A stretch of DNA of 9,065 nucleotides from Alphaproteobacteria bacterium (GCA_026984595.1 JALSRW010000464.1:1-9065); one strand, 5' to 3'. Numbered from the stretch's first letter, positions 1-7,539 are shown. Made by a program: numbers and translations. Notes: generated by a model not told the origin, from the letters alone.

Positions 1-1
1 C

Positions 2-556
2 AGGTGGGCGGACCTGCCGCGCGAGCAGTATCTGCCCTACGCGGCCGGGGAGGATCTGGTGCCGGCGATGGCCTGGCCGGGGGACGGCTACCGCGCCCAC
101 ACCACCGGCCTGACCCATGACGAGAGCGGTTTCCCGACCCAGGATCCGGAGCGGGTGACGCGGCTGATGGACCGTCTTCTGGGCAAGCTCGAACGCCATC
201 GCCGGATCGTGGAACGGGTGGAGACCGTGGCGGTGGAAGATGCCGAGCTGCTGATCGTGGCCATCGGCATCACCGCGCGCGCGGCCAAGGCGGCGCTGCG
301 CAGGCTGCGCGGGCGGGGGGTGAAGGCGGGCCTGTTTCGTCCGGTGACATTGTGGCCCTTCCCGGAACAGCGTTTCCGCGAGGTCGCGGCCGGTGTGCGG
401 CGCATTCTCGTTCCGGAGATGAACACCGGCCAGCTCGTGCTGGAGATCGAACGGCTGGCGCCGGCGGGGGTACCCGTCCACCGCCTCGATCGCTACGACG
501 GCGAGCCGATCGGCCCCGAGCAGATCATCGCCGCCGTCGGGGAGCGGGTCGCATGA
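2..556 (+). CDS. korA: 2-oxoacid:ferredoxin oxidoreductase alpha subunit, C-terminal part (start lies outside the window)
   Basis: The frame is open from the first full codon at position 2, so the start lies upstream; 184 residues are visible. Known role of the family: the alpha subunit of the CoA-dependent enzyme that splits a 2-oxoacid (2-oxoglutarate for Kor) into acyl-CoA, CO2 and reduced ferredoxin in the cytoplasm. Visible signs are the stretch around GDGYRAHTTGLTHDESG (window residues 27-43), the segment GLFRPVTLWPFPE (110-122) typical of the alpha-subunit C-terminal domain, and VPEMNTGQL (137-145). The stop overlaps the ATG of the beta subunit (ATGA at 553-556), so the two are translationally coupled. 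Substrate is inferred from resemblance to KorA; pyruvate or branched-chain 2-oxoacid relatives share these motifs, and the N-terminal part that would help is missing. Confidence 0.85.
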   Translation, partial: RWADLPREQYLPYAAGEDLVPAMAWPGDGYRAHTTGLTHDESGFPTQDPERVTRLMDRLLGKLERHRRIVERVETVAVEDAELLIVAIGITARAAKAALRRLRGRGVKAGLFRPVTLWPFPEQRFREVAAGVRRILVPEMNTGQLVLEIERLAPAGVPVHRLDRYDGEPIGPEQIIAAVGERVA

Positions 557-1395
557 ACGAGATCGCCGCCACCGCCGACAGTTTCGACATCCGCGAATAT
601 CTGCGGCTGGAGATGTTCCCGCATTTCCTCTGTCCCGGCTGCGGCCATGGCCTCGCTCTGCGCGCCCTGCTCTGGGCGGTGCACGAGCTGCGCATCGACA
701 AGGATGCGCTGGCGGTGGTCTCGGGGATCGGCTGTGCCGGGCGGCTGTCGGCCTATGTCGACGCCAACACCTTCCATGTCACCCATGGTCGGCCGCTGGC
801 CTTCGCCACCGGCCTCAAGCTGGCCCGCCCCGATCTGACGGTGATCGTGATCACCGGCGACGGCGATGCCCTGGCCATCGGCGGCAACCATCTGATCCAC
901 GCCTGCCGCCGCAATCTCGACCTCACCTGTCTGCTGCTCAACAACGAGGTCTACGGCATGACCGGCGGCCAGGTCTCGCCGACCACCTCCTCGGAGCGCT
1001 ACACGACCACCACCCCGAGCGGCAACCGCGAGCCCACCTTCGATGCCTGCAAGCTGGCCGAGGGAGCCGGAGCCACCTTCGTCGGTCGCGAGGCGACCCT
1101 GCAGGTACCGACGCTCAAGAACCTCATCCGCGAGGCCATCGCCCACAAGGGCTTTTCGCTGGTCGAGGTGATCTCCGACTGCACCGAGATCTTCGGCCGC
1201 AAGAACGCCCTCGGCAATTCGCCGGAAATGGTACTGCGCCAGAAGGCGGGTATGCGGCCCGAGAACTGGGGCAACGAGGTGGACCGGCCGTTCCGCCCCA
1301 ACCCTTTCCCGACCGGGGTGTTCGTCCGCAAGAAGCGCCCCGAATACCGCGAGCTCCTCGATGCGATGCGGAACCGTAACGGCGGACGGGAGTGA
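553..1395 (+). CDS. korB: 2-oxoacid:ferredoxin oxidoreductase beta subunit (TPP and 4Fe-4S binding)
   Basis: A 280-residue protein that binds thiamine diphosphate and one 4Fe-4S cluster and forms the catalytic core with the alpha subunit. Four cysteines sit where the family places its cluster ligands: C27 and C30 in CPGCGHG, C61 in SGIGCAGR, and C210 in SDCTEIFGR. The TPP-binding segment runs from GDGDALAIGGNH (102-113) to NNEVYGMTGGQ (130-140). HVTHGR (75-80) is also a family signature. The start at 553 was chosen because it overlaps the alpha-subunit stop and gives a usual beta-subunit length; the frame is open further upstream to 352, but that part lies inside korA and reads as its Arg-rich shadow. 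KorB is favoured over PorB by the short length and general resemblance, which is an inference. The gamma gene follows after 10 nt. Confidence 0.92.
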   Translation: MNEIAATADSFDIREYLRLEMFPHFLCPGCGHGLALRALLWAVHELRIDKDALAVVSGIGCAGRLSAYVDANTFHVTHGRPLAFATGLKLARPDLTVIVITGDGDALAIGGNHLIHACRRNLDLTCLLLNNEVYGMTGGQVSPTTSSERYTTTTPSGNREPTFDACKLAEGAGATFVGREATLQVPTLKNLIREAIAHKGFSLVEVISDCTEIFGRKNALGNSPEMVLRQKAGMRPENWGNEVDRPFRPNPFPTGVFVRKKRPEYRELLDAMRNRNGGRE

Positions 1396-1405
1396 GGGGA
1401 AGTCG

Positions 1406-1957
1406 ATGGGGGAGATGCTGCAGATCCGGCTTTCGGGATCCGGTGGCCAGGGGCTGATTCTGGCGGCCCGTATCCTGGCCGCCGCCCTGGTCGCGGCCGG
1501 CCGCCGGGTGGCCCAGTCCCAGTCCTACGAGCCGACTTCGAGAGGCGGCCTGTCGCGCGCCGATCTGGTGGTCACCGATGCTCTCGCCGACTATCCGCTG
1601 GTCACGGCACTGGATTATCTGGTGATTCTCGACCAGCGGGCGGTGGAAGTCTCGCGCGGGCTGATCGGCGAGCACAGCACGGTGCTGTGCGACAGGAAGA
1701 AGGTGACGGCGCCGCCGAGCGGCCGCTTCGCGCTGTCCCTGCTGCCGCTCTGGGACACCGCCCGCGAACTCGGCAATCCGCGGGCGGCGAACATCGTGGC
1801 CCTCGGGGCGCTGGCCGTATGCGGGGATTTCATGCCGGCCGGGCTGCTGCGCGAGAAGGTCGTGAGCCTGGCGCCGTCACGCTTCCGCGAGCGCAATGCC
1901 GAGGCCTTCGATGCCGGCCTCGAACTCGCCGCCGGCGGCGGCCGTATCGCCGTCTGA
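1406..1957 (+). CDS. korC: 2-oxoacid:ferredoxin oxidoreductase gamma subunit
   Basis: A 183-residue protein of the pyruvate/ketoisovalerate oxidoreductase catalytic-domain (gamma) family. It shows the N-terminal motif LSGSGGQG (residues 9-16), QSYEPTSRGG (39-48), which corresponds to the conserved QSYGPExRGG of the family, and RAANIVALGAL (126-136). The ATG at 1406 is preferred because GAGGGGA lies about 5 nt upstream (from 1394) and the encoded protein begins just before the GSGGQG motif; an in-frame ATG at 1361 would overlap korB and add unrelated residues. It follows the beta gene by 10 nt, giving the order alpha-beta-gamma with gamma as a separate polypeptide rather than fused to alpha. 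The gene ends 14 nt from the convergent permease gene, and I see no clear terminator between them. Confidence 0.88.
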   Translation: MGEMLQIRLSGSGGQGLILAARILAAALVAAGRRVAQSQSYEPTSRGGLSRADLVVTDALADYPLVTALDYLVILDQRAVEVSRGLIGEHSTVLCDRKKVTAPPSGRFALSLLPLWDTARELGNPRAANIVALGALAVCGDFMPAGLLREKVVSLAPSRFRERNAEAFDAGLELAAGGGRIAV

Positions 1958-1971
1958 AGCAGGCGCTCGGC

Positions 1972-2877
1972 TCAGCCCTTGGCGATGCTGTAGAGATCGG
2001 CGGGCGGCACCACCAGATCGTAGAGGAGCTTGCCGCAGACCGCCAGAACGAGGACGGCGAACAGCATCCGCACCTGTTCGCCGCGGAGATAGGCGGCCGC
2101 ACGGGTGCCGTACTGGGCGCCCACCACCCCGCCGGCAATGAGCAGCACCCCGAGCACGATATCCATGGTCTGGTTGGCGTAGGCGTGGAGAAAGCCGGTC
2201 AGCGCGGCGACGATGGCGATCTGGAAATGGGAGGTGCCGACCACCACCGCCGTCGGCATGCCCAGAAGATAGATCATCGCCGGAATCAGCACGAAGCCGC
2301 CGCCGATGCCGAGAATGGCGGCGAGAATGCCGCCGAGGAAACCGACCAGCAGCGGCGGCACGATGCTGATGTAGAGCCGCGAGACCGAGAAGCGGAGCCT
2401 GAGCGGCAGCTTGTGGAGCCAGAAATGCCGCCGGCGGGGCCGGGCGCCGCCACGACGGACCCGCAGCCAGCTCATCAGCCCCTCGACCAGCATCAGCCCG
2501 CCCACCGAGCCCAGGAACAGCACGTAGCCGAGGCTGATCACGGTATCGATCTGGCCGATCTGACGCAGCCAGCGGAACAGCAGAATGCCGGCGAAGGAAC
2601 CCGCCAGACCACCGGCCACCAGCACCGAGCCCATGCGCAGATCGACCGTACGGCGGCGCATGTGCGACAGCACACTGGAAAAGGAGGAGGCCAGGATCTG
2701 CGAGGCCTGGGTGCCCACCGCCACCGCCGGCGGGATGCCGATCAGAATGAGCAGCGGGGTCATGATGAAGCCGCCGCCGACCCCGAACAGCCCGGAGAGA
2801 TACCCCACCACCGCGCCGAGCCCGAGCAGCAGGAACAGGTTCACCGAGACTTCGGCGATCGGCAGATAGATGTCCAT
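1972..2877 (-). CDS. TauE/SafE-family membrane permease
   Basis: A 301-residue inner-membrane protein. It has two homologous halves, each carrying the hallmark glycine-rich loop: FGVGGGFIMTP at residues 31-41 and LGIGGGFVLIP at 189-199, each followed by a hydrophobic helix and a short VGT motif (54-56 and 213-215). Roughly eight hydrophobic segments are visible, with a basic cytoplasmic-type loop of Arg and His at about 140-166. Characterised members of the family export or import sulfite, sulfonates or sulfoacetate, but most members have no known substrate, and nothing here shows which. The ATG at 2877 gives the usual start (MDIYLPIAEVSVN); the frame stays open upstream into gcvP, but that is a shadow. 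No good Shine-Dalgarno is visible. The gene lies 113 nt downstream of gcvP on the same strand, so it may be co-transcribed with the glycine cleavage genes. Confidence 0.9.
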   Translation of the reverse strand: MDIYLPIAEVSVNLFLLLGLGAVVGYLSGLFGVGGGFIMTPLLILIGIPPAVAVGTQASQILASSFSSVLSHMRRRTVDLRMGSVLVAGGLAGSFAGILLFRWLRQIGQIDTVISLGYVLFLGSVGGLMLVEGLMSWLRVRRGGARPRRRHFWLHKLPLRLRFSVSRLYISIVPPLLVGFLGGILAAILGIGGGFVLIPAMIYLLGMPTAVVVGTSHFQIAIVAALTGFLHAYANQTMDIVLGVLLIAGGVVGAQYGTRAAAYLRGEQVRMLFAVLVLAVCGKLLYDLVVPPADLYSIAKG

Positions 2878-2882
2878 CGGCA

Positions 2883-2978
2883 CAGGCGCCCGGCAGCAAG
2901 AGGCGGCGTCACTGAACGCCCGGCGCCTGCCCGAGTCAAGGCGACCGCCCGAGGGACCCCGGTCCCGCAGGCGCCCGG
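2883..2978. repeat. CAGGCGCC direct and inverted repeats between gcvP and the permease gene
   Basis: CAGGCGCCCGG occurs as an 11-bp direct repeat at 2883-2893 and 2968-2978. An inverted copy, GGCGCCTGC at 2922-2930, can pair with either the left copy (8 bp) or the right copy (9 bp), so two alternative hairpins are possible. A small inverted repeat GGGAC/GTCCC (2953-2957 and 2962-2966) lies inside the right-hand loop. No T-run follows on the minus strand, so this is not a standard intrinsic terminator. It could be a processing or attenuation element, or chance in GC-rich DNA. Confidence 0.4.
2911..2939 (-). promoter_or_regulatory. candidate sigma-70-type promoter for the TauE/SafE gene
   Basis: On the minus strand TTGACT (2934-2939) is followed after 17 nt by TTCAGT (2911-2916), which keeps 3 of 6 consensus -10 bases. 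A start near 2904 would leave a leader of about 27 nt before the ATG at 2877. The match is modest, and in GC-rich DNA such pairs can occur by chance. If real, the permease can be expressed apart from the gcv operon. Confidence 0.3.
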
Positions 2979-2990
2979 AGCGGGCGACTG

Positions 2991-5885
2991 TTACTCGGCG
3001 GCCACGCCCCGGGGCTCCTCCTCGGGCAGCGTCACCCGGAGATGCCGGTCGCCATGAACATTGTCCACCCGCCCCACCGGCGGCCAGTACTTGTCGGCGG
3101 CCACCCAGGGCCGCGGGAAGAAGGCCCGCCGCCGGTCGTAGGGACGTTTCCACTCTTCGACCAGCAGATCGGCGGTGTGCGGAGCATGCCGCAGCACGCT
3201 GTCGGCGGCCGCGATGCCGCCGGCGCGAACCTCGGCGATCTCCTCGGCGATGGCGATCATCGCCTCGCAGAAACGGTCGAGCTCGGCCTTGGATTCGCTC
3301 TCGGTGGGCTCGATCATCATCGTCTCGGGCACCGGCCAAGACATGGTCGGGGCATGGAAGCCGAAATCCACCAGACGCTTGGCCCCGTCCTCGACGGTGA
3401 TGCCCGTCTCCGCCTTGATGTCGCGGAAATCGACGATGCACTCGTGGGCCACCATGCCGCCGCGACCCCGATAGACCACCGGGAAATGCGCCTGCAGGCG
3501 ATGGGCGATGTAGTTGGCGTTGAGAATCGCCACCTTGGCCGCCCGCGTCAGCCCCTCGCCCCCCATCATGGCGATGAACGCCCAGGAGATGGGCAGGATC
3601 AGGGGAGAGCCGAAGGGCGCGGCGGCGATGGTGCCGACGCTCCCGCCCTCTCCTTCCCCACGCCGGATGCCGGAGACCACCGGATGGTCCGGCAGGTAGG
3701 GCGCGAGATGTGCCCTGACCCCGATCGGACCCATGCCCGGGCCGCCGCCGCCATGGGGAATGGCGAAGGTCTTGTGGAGGTTCATGTGGCAGACGTCGGC
3801 GCCGAGCTCGGCCGGTCGCGCCAGGCCCATCAGGGCGTTCAGATTGGCGCCGTCGAAATAGACCTGGCCGCCATGCTCGTGCACGATGGCGCAGATCTCG
3901 CGGATGGCCTCCTCGAAGACCCCGTGGGTCGAAGGATATGTCACCATCAGCGCCGCCAGCCGTTCGCGATGTTCGGCGGCCCTGGCGCGCAGATCCTCGA
4001 GGTCGATGTTGCCGTCGCGATCGCAGGCCACGGTCACCACCCGCAGACCCGCCAGCGCGGCACTGGCCGGATTGGTGCCATGCGCCGAACTGGGAATCAG
4101 GCAGACATCACGCTCTCCCTGGCCGCGTGCCCGGTGATAGGCGCGGATGACGATGAGCCCGGTGTACTCTCCCTGGCTGCCGGCATTGGGCTGGAAGCAG
4201 ACCGCATCGAAGCCGGTGATCTCGGCGAGCCAGGCTTCGAGATCGTCGATCAGCCTCCGGTACCCCCGCGCCTGCTCCGGCGGCACGAAGGGATGCAGCT
4301 CGGCGAAACCGGGCCAGGTGACGGGGATCATCTCGGCCGCGGCATTGAGTTTCATGGTGCAGGAGCCGAGCGGGATCATCGAGCGGTCGAGCGCCACATC
4401 GCGGCTCTGCAAGCGGCGCAGATAGCGCATCATCTCGGTCTCGCTCCGATAGGAGGAGAACACCGGATGGCCGAGGAAGGGCGAGCGCCGGCGCAGATCG
4501 CCGGGGATCCCGTCGGCGGCCTCGCGATCGAGGGTCTCGACATCGGCGCCGCTCGTGCCGACGAACAGTTCGAGAAGCCTCGCCACCAGTGCGGCATCAC
4601 TGCGTTCGTCCAGCGAAATGCCGAGATGATCGCCGTCGATTTCGCGCAGGTTGATGCGCGCGGCCCGCGCCCGCTCGTGGAGTTCGGCGGCCCGGCCCGG
4701 AACCTCTACCACCAGCGTGTCGAAGAAGCTGCGGTTGACCACCGACAGGCCGCCTCGCCGCAGCCCCTCGGCCAACGCCCGGGTCAGCCGGTGGACCCGC
4801 CGGGCGATCTTGGAAAGGCCCTCGGCCCCGTGCCATACCGCGTACATGGCGGCGATCACCGCGAGCAGAACCTGGGCGGTGCAGATGTTGCTGGTCGCCT
4901 TCTCGCGGCGGATGTGCTGTTCGCGGGTCTGCAGGGCCATGCGGTAGGCGGGGCGGCCGCGGCTGTCGATGGAAACGCCGATGATCCGGCCCGGCATGCT
5001 CCGCTTGTAGGCATCCCGGCTGGCCAGAAAGGCCGCGTGCGGGCCGCCATAGCCCATCGGCACGCCGAAGCGCTGGGCGGAGCCGACGACGATGTCCGCT
5101 CCCATCTCGCCGGGCGGGGTCAGCAGACAGAGGGCCAGGAGATCGGTCGCCACCACGGCGAGGCCGCGGCCGGCCTTGATGCGGTCGATCGCCGGTCGCA
5201 GATCCCGCAGCGCGCCGGAGGAGCCGGGATAGGAGAAGAGGGCGGCGAAGCAGGTGCCCTCCTCGAGATCCTCCAGCGGATCGCCGACCACCACCTCGAT
5301 GCCGAGAAAACGCGCTCTGGTCCGGACCACCGCCAGGGTCTGGGGATGGGTGTCGCGATCGACGAAGAACCGGTTGGAGGGCACCCGTGCCACCCGGCGG
5401 GCCATGGCCATGGCCTCGGCCGCCGCCGTCGCTTCGTCCAGGAGCGAGGCGTTGGAGAGCTCCATGCCGGTCAGATCCATGACCATCTGCTGGAAGATCA
5501 GGAGCGCTTCCAGACGACCCTGGCTGACCTCCGCCTGGTAGGGAGTATAGGCGGTGTACCAGCCCGGGTTCTCCAGGAGATTGCGAAGGATGACCGGGGG
5601 CGTGACGGTGCCGTAGTAGCCCATGCCGATGAGCGAGGTATAGCGCTCGTTCTGGTCGGCATATTCGGCGAGCCGTGCCAGCGCCTGCGCCTCGCTCAGC
5701 GGCGGCGGCAGCTCGAGCGGCCGGGAGGTTCGGATCTGCTCCGGAACCGCGGCGTCGACCACCGCATCCAGCGACGGCTTGCCGAGCGCCGCACACATCT
5801 CCGCGATCTCCTCTTCCCGCGGACCGATATGTCGGTCCACGAACTCGCCGGCGGCCTCGAGCGCCTTCAGCGATGTCTCGGCCAT
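2991..5885 (-). CDS. gcvP: glycine dehydrogenase (aminomethyl-transferring), P protein, single chain
   Basis: A 964-residue PLP enzyme of the glycine cleavage system. It decarboxylates glycine and transfers the aminomethyl group to the lipoyl arm of GcvH in the cytoplasm. The protein has both halves of the family fused: an N-terminal half (about residues 16-445, with FVDRHIGP at 16-23, MGYYGT at 88-93 and VGSAQRFGVPMGYGGPH at 267-283) and a catalytic C-terminal half (from about 460, with GSCTMKLNAA at 507-516, PNAGSQGEY at 566-574 and SSAHGTNPAS at 599-608). The PLP-binding lysine is K705 in MNLHKTFAIPHGGGGPG. Length and motifs are those of a full-length active enzyme. AGGAGGA lies 6-7 nt before the ATG at 5885, a strong ribosome binding site that fixes the start. 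It is the third gene of the operon, 27 nt after gcvH. Confidence 0.98.
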   Translation of the reverse strand: MAETSLKALEAAGEFVDRHIGPREEEIAEMCAALGKPSLDAVVDAAVPEQIRTSRPLELPPPLSEAQALARLAEYADQNERYTSLIGMGYYGTVTPPVILRNLLENPGWYTAYTPYQAEVSQGRLEALLIFQQMVMDLTGMELSNASLLDEATAAAEAMAMARRVARVPSNRFFVDRDTHPQTLAVVRTRARFLGIEVVVGDPLEDLEEGTCFAALFSYPGSSGALRDLRPAIDRIKAGRGLAVVATDLLALCLLTPPGEMGADIVVGSAQRFGVPMGYGGPHAAFLASRDAYKRSMPGRIIGVSIDSRGRPAYRMALQTREQHIRREKATSNICTAQVLLAVIAAMYAVWHGAEGLSKIARRVHRLTRALAEGLRRGGLSVVNRSFFDTLVVEVPGRAAELHERARAARINLREIDGDHLGISLDERSDAALVARLLELFVGTSGADVETLDREAADGIPGDLRRRSPFLGHPVFSSYRSETEMMRYLRRLQSRDVALDRSMIPLGSCTMKLNAAAEMIPVTWPGFAELHPFVPPEQARGYRRLIDDLEAWLAEITGFDAVCFQPNAGSQGEYTGLIVIRAYHRARGQGERDVCLIPSSAHGTNPASAALAGLRVVTVACDRDGNIDLEDLRARAAEHRERLAALMVTYPSTHGVFEEAIREICAIVHEHGGQVYFDGANLNALMGLARPAELGADVCHMNLHKTFAIPHGGGGPGMGPIGVRAHLAPYLPDHPVVSGIRRGEGEGGSVGTIAAAPFGSPLILPISWAFIAMMGGEGLTRAAKVAILNANYIAHRLQAHFPVVYRGRGGMVAHECIVDFRDIKAETGITVEDGAKRLVDFGFHAPTMSWPVPETMMIEPTESESKAELDRFCEAMIAIAEEIAEVRAGGIAAADSVLRHAPHTADLLVEEWKRPYDRRRAFFPRPWVAADKYWPPVGRVDNVHGDRHLRVTLPEEEPRGVAAE

Positions 5886-5912
5886 GCGCTTCCTCCTGTA
5901 TGCGACCGGCCG

Positions 5913-6287
5913 TCAGGCCAGGCCTTCGACGAATTTCTCGTAGGCATCCCGGTCCATCAGCCCTTCCAGTTCGCCGGGATCGGCCAGTTTCATCCTGAAG
6001 AACCAGCCTTCGCCTTCGGCATCCTGGTTCACCAGCTCGGGCTTCTCCTCGAGGGCGCTGTTGACCTCCGTCACCTCACCGCCGACCGGCGCGTAGACCT
6101 CACTCGCCGCCTTGACGCTCTCGACCACCGCCGCCTGCTCGCCCTTGGCCAGCTTCTTTCCCACTTCCGGGAGTTCGACGAAAACGATGTCGCCGAGCTG
6201 TTCCTGGGCGTGATCGCTGATGCCGACGGTCGCCTGCTCGCCCTCGACGCGGATCCATTCGTGCTCTTCGGTGTAATAGGTCGTCAT
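5913..6287 (-). CDS. gcvH: glycine cleavage system H protein (lipoyl carrier)
   Basis: A 124-residue lipoyl carrier that shuttles the aminomethyl intermediate from GcvP to GcvT and is reoxidised by an L protein. The lipoylated lysine is K59 in VESVKAASEVYAP. The N-terminal YTEEHEWIRVEG (5-16), the segment VGISDHAQEQLGDIVFVELP (21-40) and GEGWFFRMKL (92-101) are standard for the family. The ATG at 6287 was chosen over longer in-frame options because it begins at the conserved N-terminus and has AGGGAG about 8 nt upstream; the extra upstream reading would overlap gcvT. The gene is 13 nt after gcvT, so its ribosome binding site abuts the gcvT stop, and 27 nt before gcvP. Nothing is missing. Confidence 0.97.
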   Translation of the reverse strand: MTTYYTEEHEWIRVEGEQATVGISDHAQEQLGDIVFVELPEVGKKLAKGEQAAVVESVKAASEVYAPVGGEVTEVNSALEEKPELVNQDAEGEGWFFRMKLADPGELEGLMDRDAYEKFVEGLA

Positions 6288-6300
6288 CACGGCTCTCCCT

Positions 6301-7398
6301 TCAGCGACGGTAGCGGTGGGGAACGAACGGCAGACGGACGATCTCCGCGGACACGGCACGGTCGCGGACCATCACCTCGAGCCGGGTGCCGGGTGCCTCG
6401 TGGGCACTGTCCACATAGCCCATGGCCACCGGTCCGCCGACCGTCGGCCCGAAACCGCCACTGGTCACGCGGCCCAGGGTGGCGCCGCCGGGCAGACGGA
6501 TCTCCGCGCCCTCGCGGGCCGGCGCGCGCCCCTGCGGACGCAGCCCCACCAGCCGCCGCGGCGCCCCTTCGCGAAGCTGGCGCAGGATCACCTCGGCACC
6601 CGGAAAGCCGCCCCCCTCGCGCCGCCGCTTGCCGATGGTCCAGGCCAGACCCGCCTCCACCGGTGTCGTGGTCTCGTCGATATCGTGACCGTAGAGGCAG
6701 AGACCCGCCTCGAGCCGCAGCGAATCGCGGGCGCCGAGACCGGCCGGCGCCACTTCCTCCGCGGCCAGCAGGCTGCGGGCGAGCTCCTCGGCGGCATCGG
6801 CAGCGACCGAAATCTCGAACCCGTCCTCGCCCGTATAGCCGCTGCGGGCCACCCGACAGCGGCTGCCGGCCAGCTCGAACCAACCGGAATCCATGAAACG
6901 GAGCGTATCGACCGCCGGCTGCAGACGCCGCAGAACGGCCGCCGCCTCGGGGCCCTGGAGGGCCAGCAGGGCGCGGTCCTCGAGCGGCTCCACCCGACAG
7001 GCCGGCTCCAGCTTCGCCTTCAGATGGGCGATATCGGCCGCCTTGCAGGCGGCGTTGACTACCAGGAACAGGCCTTCCTCTTCCCGCCCGGCGATGAGAT
7101 CGTCGAGGATGCCGCCCGCGTCATTGGTGAACATGGTGTAGCGGTTGCGGCCCGTGGCCAGCCCTTGGATGTCGGCCGGTACCAGCGTTTCCAGCAGGGC
7201 GACCGCCCGTTCGCCGTGAATTCGGACCTGGCCCATGTGCGAGACGTCGAACAGGGCGGCGCGGCTGCGGCAGTGACGGTGCTCGGCGAGGATGCCGGCC
7301 GGGTACTGCAGCGGCATCTCGTAACCGGCGAACGGCACCATGCGGGCGCCGAGCTCGCAATGCAGATCGAAAAGCGGTGTCCGGGCGAGAGAGGACAT
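6301..7398 (-). CDS. gcvT: glycine cleavage system T protein (aminomethyltransferase)
   Basis: A 365-residue tetrahydrofolate-dependent enzyme that takes the aminomethyl group off GcvH, releasing ammonia and forming 5,10-methylene-tetrahydrofolate. Visible motifs: TPLFDLHCELGARMVPFAGYEMP (split over residues 7-29), FDVSHMGQ (50-57), TNDAGGILDDLI (91-102) holding the catalytic Asp, LQGP (147-150), RSGYTGEDGFE (185-195), DSLRLEAGLCLYGHD (225-239) and TSGGFGPT (312-319). The ATG at 7398 gives the usual N-terminus and has GAGG 8 nt upstream (7407-7410); the open frame continues to 7644, but that region is the riboswitch leader, not protein. It is the first gene of the gcvT-gcvH-gcvP operon and directly follows the glycine riboswitch, so translation or transcription here is the likely control point. 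Confidence 0.97.
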   Translation of the reverse strand: MSSLARTPLFDLHCELGARMVPFAGYEMPLQYPAGILAEHRHCRSRAALFDVSHMGQVRIHGERAVALLETLVPADIQGLATGRNRYTMFTNDAGGILDDLIAGREEEGLFLVVNAACKAADIAHLKAKLEPACRVEPLEDRALLALQGPEAAAVLRRLQPAVDTLRFMDSGWFELAGSRCRVARSGYTGEDGFEISVAADAAEELARSLLAAEEVAPAGLGARDSLRLEAGLCLYGHDIDETTTPVEAGLAWTIGKRRREGGGFPGAEVILRQLREGAPRRLVGLRPQGRAPAREGAEIRLPGGATLGRVTSGGFGPTVGGPVAMGYVDSAHEAPGTRLEVMVRDRAVSAEIVRLPFVPHRYRR

Positions 7399-7403
7399 GG
7401 TCG

Positions 7404-7440
7404 GAACCTCGGTTCGGGCATACACGGGCACCGTGCCCGT
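7404..7440 (-). promoter_or_regulatory. candidate expression platform of the glycine riboswitch
   Basis: Between aptamer 2 and the gcvT ATG the minus strand holds a perfect 7-bp hairpin, ACGGGCA-loop-UGCCCGU (7424-7440, 3-nt loop), then CCCGAACC (7411-7418) and the ribosome binding site GAGG (7407-7410). CCCGAACC is fully complementary over 8 nt to GGUUCGGG at 7456-7463, which lies in the conserved 3' part of aptamer 2; it could also pair locally with GGUUC (7404-7408), which overlaps the ribosome binding site. No U-run follows, so control of translation is more likely than termination. The direction of the switch is not shown by the sequence. Confidence 0.55.
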
Positions 7441-7447
7441 ATCCGCC

Positions 7448-7533
7448 CCCTCTGTCCCGAACCTGAGAGATTCCGGAACCTGTGCGGTCCCGTCCCCTTC
7501 GGTGGGGTGCCTTCGCACCCGCTCTCCAGAGGG
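7448..7533 (-). ncRNA. glycine riboswitch, second (3') aptamer
   Basis: On the minus strand a 7-bp P1 stem CCCUCUG (7527-7533) pairs with CAGAGGG (7448-7454). Between them are the conserved glycine-aptamer blocks: GGAGAGC (7521-7527), CACCGAAGGGGAC (7492-7504) and CUCUCAGG (7462-7469). It follows the first aptamer by a linker of only about six nucleotides, the standard tandem layout, and lies about 50 nt before the gcvT start. Confidence 0.93.
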
Positions 7534-7539
7534 CCAACT

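Noticed and set aside
1958..1971. Bidirectional terminator between korC and the permease gene
   Set aside because: The gap is only 14 nt; I found no hairpin with T-runs on either side.
2953..2966. Intrinsic terminator after gcvP (GGGAC/GTCCC hairpin)
   Set aside because: The stem is only 5 bp and no T-run follows on the minus strand, so it does not meet the usual pattern.
1687..3057. A 456-codon plus-strand open frame over the end of korC and the permease gene
   Set aside because: Its composition (strings of His, Gln, Glu, Arg) is that of an antisense shadow of a membrane-protein gene, and it shows no family motif.
2878..3441. N-terminal extension of the permease frame upstream of 2877
   Set aside because: The added part is mostly a shadow of the gcvP 3' end and the intergenic gap; the family start MDIYLPIAEVSVN is at 2877.
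3042..6896. A 1284-codon open frame on the plus strand, antisense to gcvP, gcvH and part of gcvT
   Set aside because: It is a codon-bias shadow in high-GC DNA: rich in Gly, Arg, His, Gln and Ala with no recognisable domain, and it runs across three well-established genes and their gaps.
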